Source of the DNA: an uncultured Bacteroidia bacterium
GTDB lineage: Bacteria > Bacteroidota > Bacteroidia > Bacteroidales > UBA932
Assembly: GCA_902789245.1 (NCBI GenBank)
Contig: CADAND010000002.1
Coordinates: 1 to 64,000, forward strand
Length of the DNA stretch: 64,000 bases
Direction of reading: 5' to 3'
Below the pieces are notes generated by a model. That model ran no database searches. It was not told the DNA's origin and worked only from the letters and a program-made list of their open reading frames with translations. Made by a program: the position numbers and the translations under genes. Below, piece by piece: positions 1-6,404 of the stretch (positions are counted from its first letter, which is position 1; every line of letters begins with the position of its first letter).

Positions 1-31
1 CGATGTAGAGAATCTGCTGATTGTTTCTCAT
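1..31 (-). CDS. possible 5' end of a minus-strand gene, cut by the window edge
   Basis: An ATG at 31-29 on the minus strand opens ten codons (MRNNQQILYI) that continue out of the window without a stop. The gene to the right (386-697) is on the same strand. Too little is visible for a family call, and no convincing TAnnTTTG box lies directly upstream, so this is only a possible gene start. Confidence 0.2.
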   Translation of the reverse strand, partial: MRNNQQILYI

Positions 32-385
32 ATGTTTAGTGTCGGGCCGGGGATGGTTTGTCCGAGCCGTGGGGCTAAAATGCGAAAAGAAACAATGCAG
101 CTTAGTAAGATTCGTATTTTTAACTTTCGTCGCTTTAAAGAATGATGGAAATCTTTTAATTCTTGCATAGATATCCATATGTCGCCTGTTTTGCGTCAGC
201 CGGTGGGGGAGCCGTGCGTGGGCCTGTGGACGTTTGCCTGTGCTGTCGGGGGGTGTGCGGGAGCCGTGTGTGGGGAGCGGCTGACGCGGCCTTCGGAGCC
301 GATTAGAGCGGCAGGGTGGCGGCGGACGGGCATTTTTCTGCCCGTACGGCGGCAGCCCTGCCGATCCCGGCGGAGAAGGTGGTGG
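32..385. other. non-coding stretch with an imperfect hairpin
   Basis: No convincing gene is seen. The left 150 bases are AT-richer than the surroundings. Around 311-364 lies an imperfect inverted repeat: outer arms GGCAGGG and CCCTGCC, inner arms ACGGGCA and TGCCCGT separated by a short T/C loop. It sits just downstream of the antitoxin gene on the minus strand but has no T-run in that direction, so it is not a clear terminator. Confidence 0.4.
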
Positions 386-697
386 TTATCTTCCCGTTGC
401 TGCCGGGACGAATTCGATTTCGTAGCCGAGTGCGTTGACGATCCGGAAGAAGGACGTGGCCGTGGGGACAATCTGGCCTCGTTCGACGCGGGAGATGTAA
501 CTCTTGGTGGCACCGATTCGTTCTGCCACCTGCGCTTGCGTCATTCGGGCTCTCTTGCGGGTCTCCAGTAAGATCTCAGCGTTGTATTCAGCCCAGGCCT
601 GTTCAATGGCCTTGTTCCACCCGGCGGAACCTACCGGACCGAACTCCTGCTCAAGCTCGGCGCTGACGTCATAAAGGTTCTTATTTGCTTTCTTCAT
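386..697 (-). CDS. HigA-like XRE-family antitoxin
   Basis: This 103-residue protein has an XRE helix-turn-helix at about residues 48-95; MTQAQVAERIGATKSYISRV is the recognition region. Such proteins neutralise a RelE/HigB mRNA interferase and repress their own promoter. It overlaps the 3' end of a toxin reading frame (681-919) by 17 bp, the usual toxin-first order of higBA loci. That toxin frame is broken, so the antitoxin now stands alone. The N-terminal segment with GWNKAIEQAWAEYNAEILLE is typical of HigA-type antitoxins in Bacteroidetes. It could also act only as an orphan regulator. Confidence 0.8.
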   Translation of the reverse strand: MKKANKNLYDVSAELEQEFGPVGSAGWNKAIEQAWAEYNAEILLETRKRARMTQAQVAERIGATKSYISRVERGQIVPTATSFFRIVNALGYEIEFVPAATGR

Positions 698-919
698 ATT
701 CTCTCTTCAGTTTATTGGCCTTTTCAATCTCTTTCTTTGGCGTTTTCCGAGTCTTCTTAACAAAACAGTTAAATAATACTACCATTGTCTCACCATCATA
801 GATGAAGAAGATTCTTGCTTCACGGGTTGGCAGCGTGATTCTCAACTCAAATGCTCCTCTCGGCTCAAGGATGCCATAAAGTCCCTGTAGTAGGACTTAA
901 AAGCAACGATTCTCTTCAT
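681..919 (-). pseudogene. broken HigB/RelE-type toxin gene (internal deletion with frameshift)
   Basis: Reading leftward from the ATG at 919, one frame gives MKRIVAFKSYYRDFMASLSR and stops a few codons later (TGA). A second frame then encodes GAFELRITL, RIFFIYDGETMVVLFNCFVK and KTPKKEIEKANKLKREYEES before TAA at 683-681. Both parts match the two ends of a HigB/RelE-family toxin of about 110 residues. The middle (roughly 25 codons, by comparison with the family) is missing and the frame is not restored. The stop overlaps the antitoxin start, as in intact loci. A sequencing error alone would not explain the missing middle. Loss of function is inferred. Confidence 0.8.
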
Positions 920-1001
920 TCTGATACAAAAATAAGAAAAGTTTCAATAGATTACAACTTTTGAAGCATTCTATCTCAAATGCTGACTGATGACGAAGAT
1001 G

Positions 1002-1084
1002 GGAACAGAATCTGCCCTAAAACTGTTACGGAATCAGAAATTCTTGATTCTGGGACAGAATCTACCCGTTTTCTGTTACGGATT
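1002..1084. repeat. pair of imperfect 33-bp direct repeats
   Basis: Copy one starts at 1002 (GGAACAGAATCTGCCC...CTGTTACGGAAT) and copy two at 1052 (GGGACAGAATCTACCC...CTGTTACGGAT). They differ at a few positions and are about 50 bp apart. The spacer also repeats the GATTCT motif. They are non-coding and lie directly upstream of a palindromic repeat. Confidence 0.65.
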
Positions 1085-1090
1085 GGGAGA

Positions 1091-1118
1091 TGCCCGATCA
1101 GGCCGGGCATGACGAGGA
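1091..1118. repeat. REP-like palindromic repeat, copy 1
   Basis: Arms TGCCCG and CGGGCA flank ATCAGGC, followed by ATGACGAGGAAGGC. The core and right flank closely resemble the copy at 2188-2220, and the core is shared with copies at 27713, 41106 and 42011. Confidence 0.7.
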
Positions 1119-1213
1119 AGGCTACCGCAGCTCTGCCGCTCCCGGCGGAGAATCGGCGGAGGGAGAACTTTTGCAGCGTCAAAAAGTATTTCGTAGTTTT
1201 GTGGGACAGAGAT

Positions 1214-1516
1214 ATGAAGACAGATCAAGATATGCTGACGCGGGTCCGCGAGATGGAGGACCGCTACGACGAGCTCACCCGGGTCCTGGCCGGACTCGAT
1301 GAGGCCATTTCAGAGTATAAAGACTACAAATCTGATTTGATGGCCTTGAAGGAGTACATGGAGTCCGGCCAGTGGAAGAAGGATTACGAAGCCGATGAGG
1401 CCGGACTGATCCCGAAGGACATGAAGCGGGGAGTCCTCTCCGAAGATGGGCTGTACGATCTCCTGCAGGGGGCCGACAAGATCCTGAAGCTGGCCAGAGA
1501 GGTGCTGTCGGAGTAA
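1214..1516 (+). CDS. DUF4298 domain-containing protein
   Basis: This acidic 100-residue protein starts at MKTDQDMLTRVREMEDRYDE. It is largely helical: an N-terminal coiled-coil segment (about residues 1-40), the motif EYKDYKSDLMALKEYMESGQ, then GQWKKDYEADEAGLIPKDMK and RGVLSEDGLYDLL. This is the whole of the small DUF4298 family, whose function is unknown. The frame is open upstream to 980, but the preceding codons run through the repeats and do not look like protein, so the ATG at 1214 was chosen. It ends a few bases from the convergent Rpn remnant. Confidence 0.75.
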   Translation: MKTDQDMLTRVREMEDRYDELTRVLAGLDEAISEYKDYKSDLMALKEYMESGQWKKDYEADEAGLIPKDMKRGVLSEDGLYDLLQGADKILKLAREVLSE

Positions 1517-1520
1517 CGAG

Positions 1521-1916
1521 TTATAGTGCCTTGATTTGGTCCTCAGTTAGGCCGGAGTACTTGACGATCTTCTCGATTGGCTCGTTGTCTTCCAACATCC
1601 GCCGGGCGACTTCAAGTGCTCCTTGTTTCATGCCTTCCTCTCGACCTTCCTCTCTGCCTCGGGCAAGGCCCTTCTGCTCGGCAAACTCGATGGAATTGTC
1701 GTAATCCCACTTCTGCTTCATCGAGGCGATGTAGGCTTCCTGCTCCTCGAAAGACATGCTGGCGAATGTAGCTTGCTCCATAAACTCGTTGAAATAAGGG
1801 TCATCCCACAACTCGGGCTTCTCGACAAAGGTAGGTAAATTCTTCATCATCCACAAGAAACGCTCCTCGAAGGTCTCGCACTCATCTTTGGCCTTGTCGA
1901 ACCGGTCGACTTCCAT
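1521..1916 (-). pseudogene. C-terminal remnant of an Rpn-family PD-(D/E)XK nuclease/transposase
   Basis: The 131 residues from MEVDRFDKAKDECETFEERF onward match the C-terminal half of the Rpn (recombination-promoting nuclease) family. That includes the basic/acidic GLARGREEGREEGMKQGALE tract and a final helix GLTEDQIKAL. The nuclease domain that should precede it is absent. Codons directly upstream of 1916 continue as FAFRL..., which has no family resemblance, so the gene was cut near 1925 and the ATG is probably fortuitous. The DNA upstream is repeat-rich, consistent with rearrangement. It is unlikely to be active. Confidence 0.7.
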
Positions 1917-2225
1917 GAAAGCGAAGCGCAGCGCCTCCTGACAGCAGAGCCGGGAGCGGAGAGGGCCTTCAGCGCTCCCGGAACACGATTATTTCGACTT
2001 CCGGGAGCAAATACCGGCCTTTCTGCTCCCGGCGGCTCTCTGGCAACGGGTCTGGGGCAGGAGATGCCCGGCGGCTCCGGCAGCAGGACTGGAATGGGGC
2101 GCAAAACAGGGCTATTTTGCACCCCGATGCCGGTTGAAACTGGTTTTGGGGTGCAGGAATGGGCGGTTTTGCACCCTGACAGCGGGTTGCCCGATCAGGT
2201 CGGGAATGATGAGGAAGGCGGCCGT
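1917..2225. other. repeat-rich intergenic stretch
   Basis: No gene is supported. A nested inverted repeat lies at 2118-2155, with outer arms TGCACCCC and GGGGTGCA and inner arms CCGGTT and AACTGG. A second TTTTGCACCC stretch occurs at about 2167-2176. Copy 2 of the palindromic repeat is at 2188-2220. Confidence 0.5.
2188..2220. repeat. REP-like palindromic repeat, copy 2
   Basis: Arms CCCGA and TCGGG flank TCAGG; then AATGATGAGGAAGGC, nearly the same right flank as the copy at 1091. It lies just beyond the 3' end of the winged-helix gene (2226-3269, minus strand). Confidence 0.7.
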
Positions 2226-3269
2226 TTATTTGCTGAGGAATCGGGTGTACCGGGCCGTCTCCTTCTCCAGCGCACACGCATCAAGGCTGAGCTCCGGGTG
2301 GAAGCGCTCGGTTTGCATCTTGCCGCCGAAAGGGGACCAGTTGCCCACGGCCTGGCCGTCCTGGAGGACAATCGGCCAGAAAATGCCGTTGCCGCTGTGC
2401 GCACGATGCATATGGTCCTGATGGACAGCCACATGGCGGCTCTTGTAGCCAATCAGGTATTCGTCGTAGGGAGGCAGCAGCGTCACCGTCCCGCTGCGGA
2501 ATCCGCGGGTGCGGGAATCCCGGTGGCGGAAGAAAGAAAGCCCTTTCCAGCGCACCTCGATGAGCTCGCCCTTGATGGCGTCCATCCCTTTCCTGCAATC
2601 CCCGATGTTGAGGCCGCTCCACCACACGAAGTCTTCCAGCGAGGCGGGACCGTGGCTGCGGAAGTAAGTCCTCGCCAGCCTGGCGGTGGCTTCCTCTTGG
2701 GTCATGGGGCTTGCCTTCGGCAGCTTACCAGCCGCAAGGGCATAGCTTGGCTTCATCGGGAAAAGGTCCCCGCTGCAGAGGAGGCCGCTGTACTCCGCCA
2801 GGCGGATGTGATAGGAGAGCCGTTGATCATCCATCAGGATCCCTCTCTGCTCGAGCGCTGCCGCGAAATCGGCCTTCAGGGCTGTCCGGCTCGCGGACAA
2901 GTGGTCCTGGAAGATCTGCTGGATGGCTTCCTGCTCTGCCCGGGGGATGTCCACGCCGTTGGCGTGCATCCATCCCGCCATGCCCCTCAGGGCGTTGTCC
3001 CGGCACAGGCTCAGCATCCAGCCCAGGTCCTCGCCGGCCACCAGCTGCCAGGTCGTGCGGAAGAGGTGTGCCCTGACGATCTGCCCTTCATTGTACGCCT
3101 GCTCGAAAGCCCTTGCCGACGGCCGCTTCGTGCGCATCCCAACGGCCCAGCGCATCATCCTGTACTCCTGCGCCTGCATGGCACCCATCCATGCCACCAC
3201 ATCGTGCGGACGGGTGAACTGCGGGCAGATAAGCTGCTGGTTCAGCAGGCGCTGGGAAATAGGATTCAT
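2226..3269 (-). CDS. winged helix DNA-binding domain protein (PF06224/AlkZ-like superfamily)
   Basis: This 347-residue protein belongs to the HTH_42 (PF06224) superfamily, which includes the DNA glycosylases AlkZ/YcaQ. The opening ISQRLLNQQL, the VVAWMGAMQAQEYRMMRWAV stretch (about 25-45) and VRAHLFRTTWQLVAGEDLGW (about 65-85) are the usual family signatures, followed by ARTYFRSHGPASLEDFVWWS and LLPPYDEYLIGY near the C-terminus. Glycosylase activity is known for some relatives only and is not shown here. It is transcribed alone, divergent from the ion channel, with a TATCTTTG box at 3305-3298 about 30 bp upstream of its ATG. Confidence 0.8.
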   Translation of the reverse strand: MNPISQRLLNQQLICPQFTRPHDVVAWMGAMQAQEYRMMRWAVGMRTKRPSARAFEQAYNEGQIVRAHLFRTTWQLVAGEDLGWMLSLCRDNALRGMAGWMHANGVDIPRAEQEAIQQIFQDHLSASRTALKADFAAALEQRGILMDDQRLSYHIRLAEYSGLLCSGDLFPMKPSYALAAGKLPKASPMTQEEATARLARTYFRSHGPASLEDFVWWSGLNIGDCRKGMDAIKGELIEVRWKGLSFFRHRDSRTRGFRSGTVTLLPPYDEYLIGYKSRHVAVHQDHMHRAHSGNGIFWPIVLQDGQAVGNWSPFGGKMQTERFHPELSLDACALEKETARYTRFLSK

Positions 3270-3297
3270 CGGGCCGGGGGATGCTGATTATATGGCT

Positions 3298-3305
3298 CAA
3301 AGATA
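3298..3305 (-). promoter_or_regulatory. -7 promoter box for the winged-helix gene
   Basis: TATCTTTG on the minus strand fits the Bacteroidetes TAnnTTTG -7 element. No clear -33 TTTG is seen. Confidence 0.5.
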
Positions 3306-3334
3306 AGTATTTTTCCTTTTCCGCCATCTTTTGC

Positions 3335-3342
3335 TAAATTTG
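3335..3342 (+). promoter_or_regulatory. -7 promoter box for the ion channel gene
   Basis: TAAATTTG matches TAnnTTTG and lies 25 bp upstream of the ATG at 3368, back to back with the minus-strand box at 3298-3305. Confidence 0.5.
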
Positions 3343-3367
3343 CGAAGATTAACTGAAAAATACCCCA

Positions 3368-4141
3368 ATGCGAAAAAAGATCTATGAGATAATCGAGCTG
3401 AACCAGAAGGGCATCAGCGTGAGCCTCTTGTATGATATCCTGATGCTGATCACGATCTCCGCCAGCATCTTCCCCCTGATGTTCATGGAGGAGAAACCCG
3501 CGTTCCACACCATCGAGTGGATCACCGTGTCGATATTCATCTTCGACTACCTGATGCGCTGGCTGACTGCGGATTACCGCATGGGGAAGGGGAAGTGGTC
3601 CTTCGTGCTGTATCCGTTCACCGCATGGGCCATCATCGACCTGCTGTCCATCCTCCCGGGCCTGAGCCTGATCGGGAAAGGATTCAAGATATTCAGGGTC
3701 ACGCGTCTGCTCCGCATCCTGCGGCTGTTCAAGTTCATCCGCTATTCGGGCCGGATCCAGGTGCTGGTGAGCGTGATCCGCAAGGAAAGGAACGTCCTGC
3801 TGTCGGTGCTGGTCATCGCGATGTTCTACGTCTTCCTCACGGCCCTGATCATGTTCAATGCGGAGCCGCACATCAATCCCGAGACCGGAGCGGCCACCTT
3901 TGACAGTTTCTTCGACGCGCTCTACTGGGCGACCGTGACGCTGACGACCGTGGGATACGGCGACCTCTGCCCCGTGACGGACCTGGGACGCTGCGTGAGC
4001 ATGCTGTCCTCCCTGTTCGGCGTGGCCATCATCGCGCTGCCTTCCGGCGTGATCACGGCGAGCTACATGGACGAACTGCGGGAGCGCAAGATCAAGCGTG
4101 CCGAAGAGGAGGGGAAAAACGATCCGGAGTCCGGAGAATAA
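3368..4141 (+). CDS. voltage-gated-type potassium channel (ion transporter family)
   Basis: This 257-residue inner-membrane channel has the 6-TM Kv-type layout. Hydrophobic segments lie near residues 20-40, 50-68 and 80-100. An S4-like segment with regularly spaced arginines (FRVTRLLRILRLFKFIRYSG, about 112-132) is followed by S5, a pore helix and the selectivity filter TVGYGD at about 194-199, then S6. The C-terminal tail is short and charged, with no cytoplasmic nucleotide-binding or RCK domain. It probably allows K+ efflux or membrane-potential control. It is followed 41 bp later by a gene with its own promoter box. Confidence 0.9.
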   Translation: MRKKIYEIIELNQKGISVSLLYDILMLITISASIFPLMFMEEKPAFHTIEWITVSIFIFDYLMRWLTADYRMGKGKWSFVLYPFTAWAIIDLLSILPGLSLIGKGFKIFRVTRLLRILRLFKFIRYSGRIQVLVSVIRKERNVLLSVLVIAMFYVFLTALIMFNAEPHINPETGAATFDSFFDALYWATVTLTTVGYGDLCPVTDLGRCVSMLSSLFGVAIIALPSGVITASYMDELRERKIKRAEEEGKNDPESGE

Positions 4142-4168
4142 GCGTTTTTGAAATTGCCGCGTTTTTCG

Positions 4169-4176
4169 TACATTTG
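4169..4176 (+). promoter_or_regulatory. promoter for the HIRAN-like gene
   Basis: TACATTTG at 4169-4176 with TTTG at 4147-4150 (18-bp gap). The ATG at 4183 begins only 7 bp beyond the box, so the transcript would be nearly leaderless. Confidence 0.6.
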
Positions 4177-4182
4177 TAGGTA

Positions 4183-4905
4183 ATGTTCTACGTTATCTAC
4201 ATTTTCGTCATCGCCTTTGCGTTATACCTCATCTTCCACGACCGCTTCGGGGAGGAGGGACAGCGCAAAAGCCTGTCCTCCGGTCCGTCCGCCCACACCA
4301 TCCCGCCGGAGCCCCAGGCCCGGGTCCCGCTGAGCCCGGAACGTCCTGAACAGCAGCCCGTCAAACCGGCGCCGCGGTCCGTCAGAGAGGCCCCGAAGCC
4401 CGGGAAACCGAACACCGTCCCGACGAATCCGGCGCCCCGGATCGTCCCGCCGGCACCGGCCCGCCCGGCCGTGCCGACCTACGTGGTCCAGGAACCCGGG
4501 GAGCGGGAGCTGTCGTGGTCGTACCTGTACAAGCTGGAATACGACGAGGCCCTCGTCGGCGACGTGATGGAGACGGAAGTCACGGGCATGCGCCACTACT
4601 GCACCCTGGCGGACCTGGGCCCCGTGAACGGCGTCATCCAGCCGGAGCCGGAGAACCCCCACGACCCGCAGGCCCAGGCGGTGATCCGCTCGGACGGCAA
4701 GAAGATCGGCTACATCGCCCGCAATACCCTGCCGCAGTACCAGAACTTCAACCCGACGAACGCGGTCTGTCCCTTCGCCGGCCGCGTGAAGGTCACGCGC
4801 CAGGGCTACCTCTGGGCGGAGATCCTGGTGGCGCTCCCGATGGACCGGGACTTCGTCAAAGAAGAGCTGACGTCCTACCTGGAGGCCATTCCCTACGAAT
4901 CCTAG
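4183..4905 (+). CDS. membrane-anchored HIRAN-like domain protein
   Basis: The 240-residue protein starts with one hydrophobic helix (MFYVIYIFVIAFALYLIF), followed by a long proline-rich linker (about residues 30-110). The C-terminal domain (about 125-225) contains DVMETEVTGMRHYC, PENPHDPQAQAVIRSDGKKI and GYIARNTL. The pattern of N-x-x-D-x-x-A followed by GKKIGYIAR is that of HIRAN domains, which bind DNA 3' ends in other proteins. A DNA-binding role for this membrane-tethered version is not established. It lies 15 bp upstream of nhaC and may be cotranscribed with it. Confidence 0.6.
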   Translation: MFYVIYIFVIAFALYLIFHDRFGEEGQRKSLSSGPSAHTIPPEPQARVPLSPERPEQQPVKPAPRSVREAPKPGKPNTVPTNPAPRIVPPAPARPAVPTYVVQEPGERELSWSYLYKLEYDEALVGDVMETEVTGMRHYCTLADLGPVNGVIQPEPENPHDPQAQAVIRSDGKKIGYIARNTLPQYQNFNPTNAVCPFAGRVKVTRQGYLWAEILVALPMDRDFVKEELTSYLEAIPYES

Positions 4906-4920
4906 CCGCCGCGAACCGCC

Positions 4921-6372
4921 ATGCAGGGAACAATCACCGACACCAAGCGAACGCTCATCGCGCTCATCCCGCTCGGGGTGCTGATGGCCCTGCTGGCCCT
5001 CGATATCGCCATCTTCGGGGCGGACTCCATCCTGGGCGCCTCGCAGGTGTCGCTGCTGGTGGCCTCGGGCGTGTGCATCGCCCTGTCCGTCTGGCTGTAC
5101 GGATCCCGCTGGAAGGACTTTGAGCGGGCCATCGCCGGGAACGTCGGCGACGTGGCGCCCGCCATCCTGATCCTGTTCCTGATCGGTGCCATCTCCGGCA
5201 CCTGGACGATGAGCGGCGTGGTGCCGACCTTCATCTGCTACGGCATCAAGCTGATCCATCCGAAGGTGTTCCTGCTGACCTCGTGCGTGCTCTGCGCCGT
5301 GGTCTCGCTGATGACGGGCTCGTCCTGGACGACCATCGCCACGGTGGGCGTGGCCCTGATCGGCATCGGCCACGCCGAGGGCTTCTCCGACGCCGTCACG
5401 GCGGGCGCCATCATCTCCGGCGCCTACTTCGGCGACAAGATCTCGCCCCTGTCGGACACGACGGTGATGGCCTCGTCCGTCAACCGCGTGGGACTTTTCG
5501 ACCACATCCACTACATGTACCTCACGACGGTGCCGTCGATGCTGGTCACGCTCGTGATCTTCACGGTCATGGGCCTTACGCATACGGCCGTGCCGGACGT
5601 CCGGATGGCCGCTTACTCGGAGGTGCTCTCCGAGCATTTCCATATCACCCCCTGGCTGCTGCTGGTGCCGGCCTTCACGGTATGGCTCATCCTGCGGCGC
5701 AAGCCCGCGATCGTGGTGCTCTTCCTGTCCGTGCTCGTGGCGTCGGCCGCCGCGCTGGTCTTCCAGCCGGACGTGGTGCGCGCCATCGGGGAGGGCGTGA
5801 CGGAGGGCTCCGCCGCCAGGATCGGCTTCGCGGGCGTGGTGCGGATGATCTTCGACACGGTGGGCGTGGACACGGGCAGTCCGGAGGTGAACCCGCTCGT
5901 GACGAGCCGCGGCATGGTGGGCATGCTCAACACCGTGTTCCTGATCCTGTGCGCCATGTGCTTCGGCGCGTGCATGAAATCCAGCGGGATGATCGCCGAC
6001 CTGGCGCGCATCCTCCGCCCGCTCACGCGCTCGCGCTCCGGCCTCGTGGGCGCCACCGTGGCCACGGGCACGGTCCTGAACGGCATCGTGTCCGACCAGT
6101 ACCTGTCGATCATCCTCACGTCAGACATCTACCGCAAGTCCTTCGAGGACGAAGGCTACGAGGCGCGGCTGCTCAGCCGCAGCGTCGAGGACTCCGCCAC
6201 CGTCACCTCGCCGCTGGTCCCATGGTCCAGCTGCGGCATGACCCAGGCCACGATCCTGTCCGTCTCCACGCTCTCCTACGCGCCCTTCTGCTTCTTCAAC
6301 ATCATATCGCCGCTGATGTCCATCCTGATGGCCGTCATCGGCTGGAAGATCGTCCGCAGACCGATGGAATAA
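4921..6372 (+). CDS. nhaC: Na+/H+ antiporter, NhaC family
   Basis: A 483-residue integral membrane protein of about 11-12 hydrophobic segments that exchanges Na+ for H+ across the inner membrane. Family marks include LMTGSSWTTIATVGVALIGI and GAIISGAYFGDKISPLSDTT in the middle third and SVEDSATVTSPLVPWSSCGM near the C-terminus. Length is normal for NhaC. It begins 15 bp after the HIRAN-like gene and ends 32 bp before the GH31 gene. It may help maintain the Na+ gradient that the downstream sugar symporter uses, but that link is an inference from proximity. Confidence 0.9.
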   Translation: MQGTITDTKRTLIALIPLGVLMALLALDIAIFGADSILGASQVSLLVASGVCIALSVWLYGSRWKDFERAIAGNVGDVAPAILILFLIGAISGTWTMSGVVPTFICYGIKLIHPKVFLLTSCVLCAVVSLMTGSSWTTIATVGVALIGIGHAEGFSDAVTAGAIISGAYFGDKISPLSDTTVMASSVNRVGLFDHIHYMYLTTVPSMLVTLVIFTVMGLTHTAVPDVRMAAYSEVLSEHFHITPWLLLVPAFTVWLILRRKPAIVVLFLSVLVASAAALVFQPDVVRAIGEGVTEGSAARIGFAGVVRMIFDTVGVDTGSPEVNPLVTSRGMVGMLNTVFLILCAMCFGACMKSSGMIADLARILRPLTRSRSGLVGATVATGTVLNGIVSDQYLSIILTSDIYRKSFEDEGYEARLLSRSVEDSATVTSPLVPWSSCGMTQATILSVSTLSYAPFCFFNIISPLMSILMAVIGWKIVRRPME

Positions 6373-6404
6373 TATATTTTAACACAATACAACCAATGAC
6401 CAAC

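Larger units (their letters stand above)
920..1213. other. intergenic stretch with direct repeats and a palindromic repeat
   Basis: No gene is supported here. The open frame running into the downstream gene from 980 has no protein-like character. The stretch holds two copies of a 33-bp direct repeat (1002 and 1052) and one copy of the CCCGATCAGG-type palindromic repeat at 1091-1109, both listed separately. Confidence 0.5.

Noticed and set aside
5283-6404. Apparent N-terminal extension of the first GH31 gene
   Set aside because: It is an Arg/His-rich out-of-frame reading of nhaC; a good signal peptide starts at 6405.
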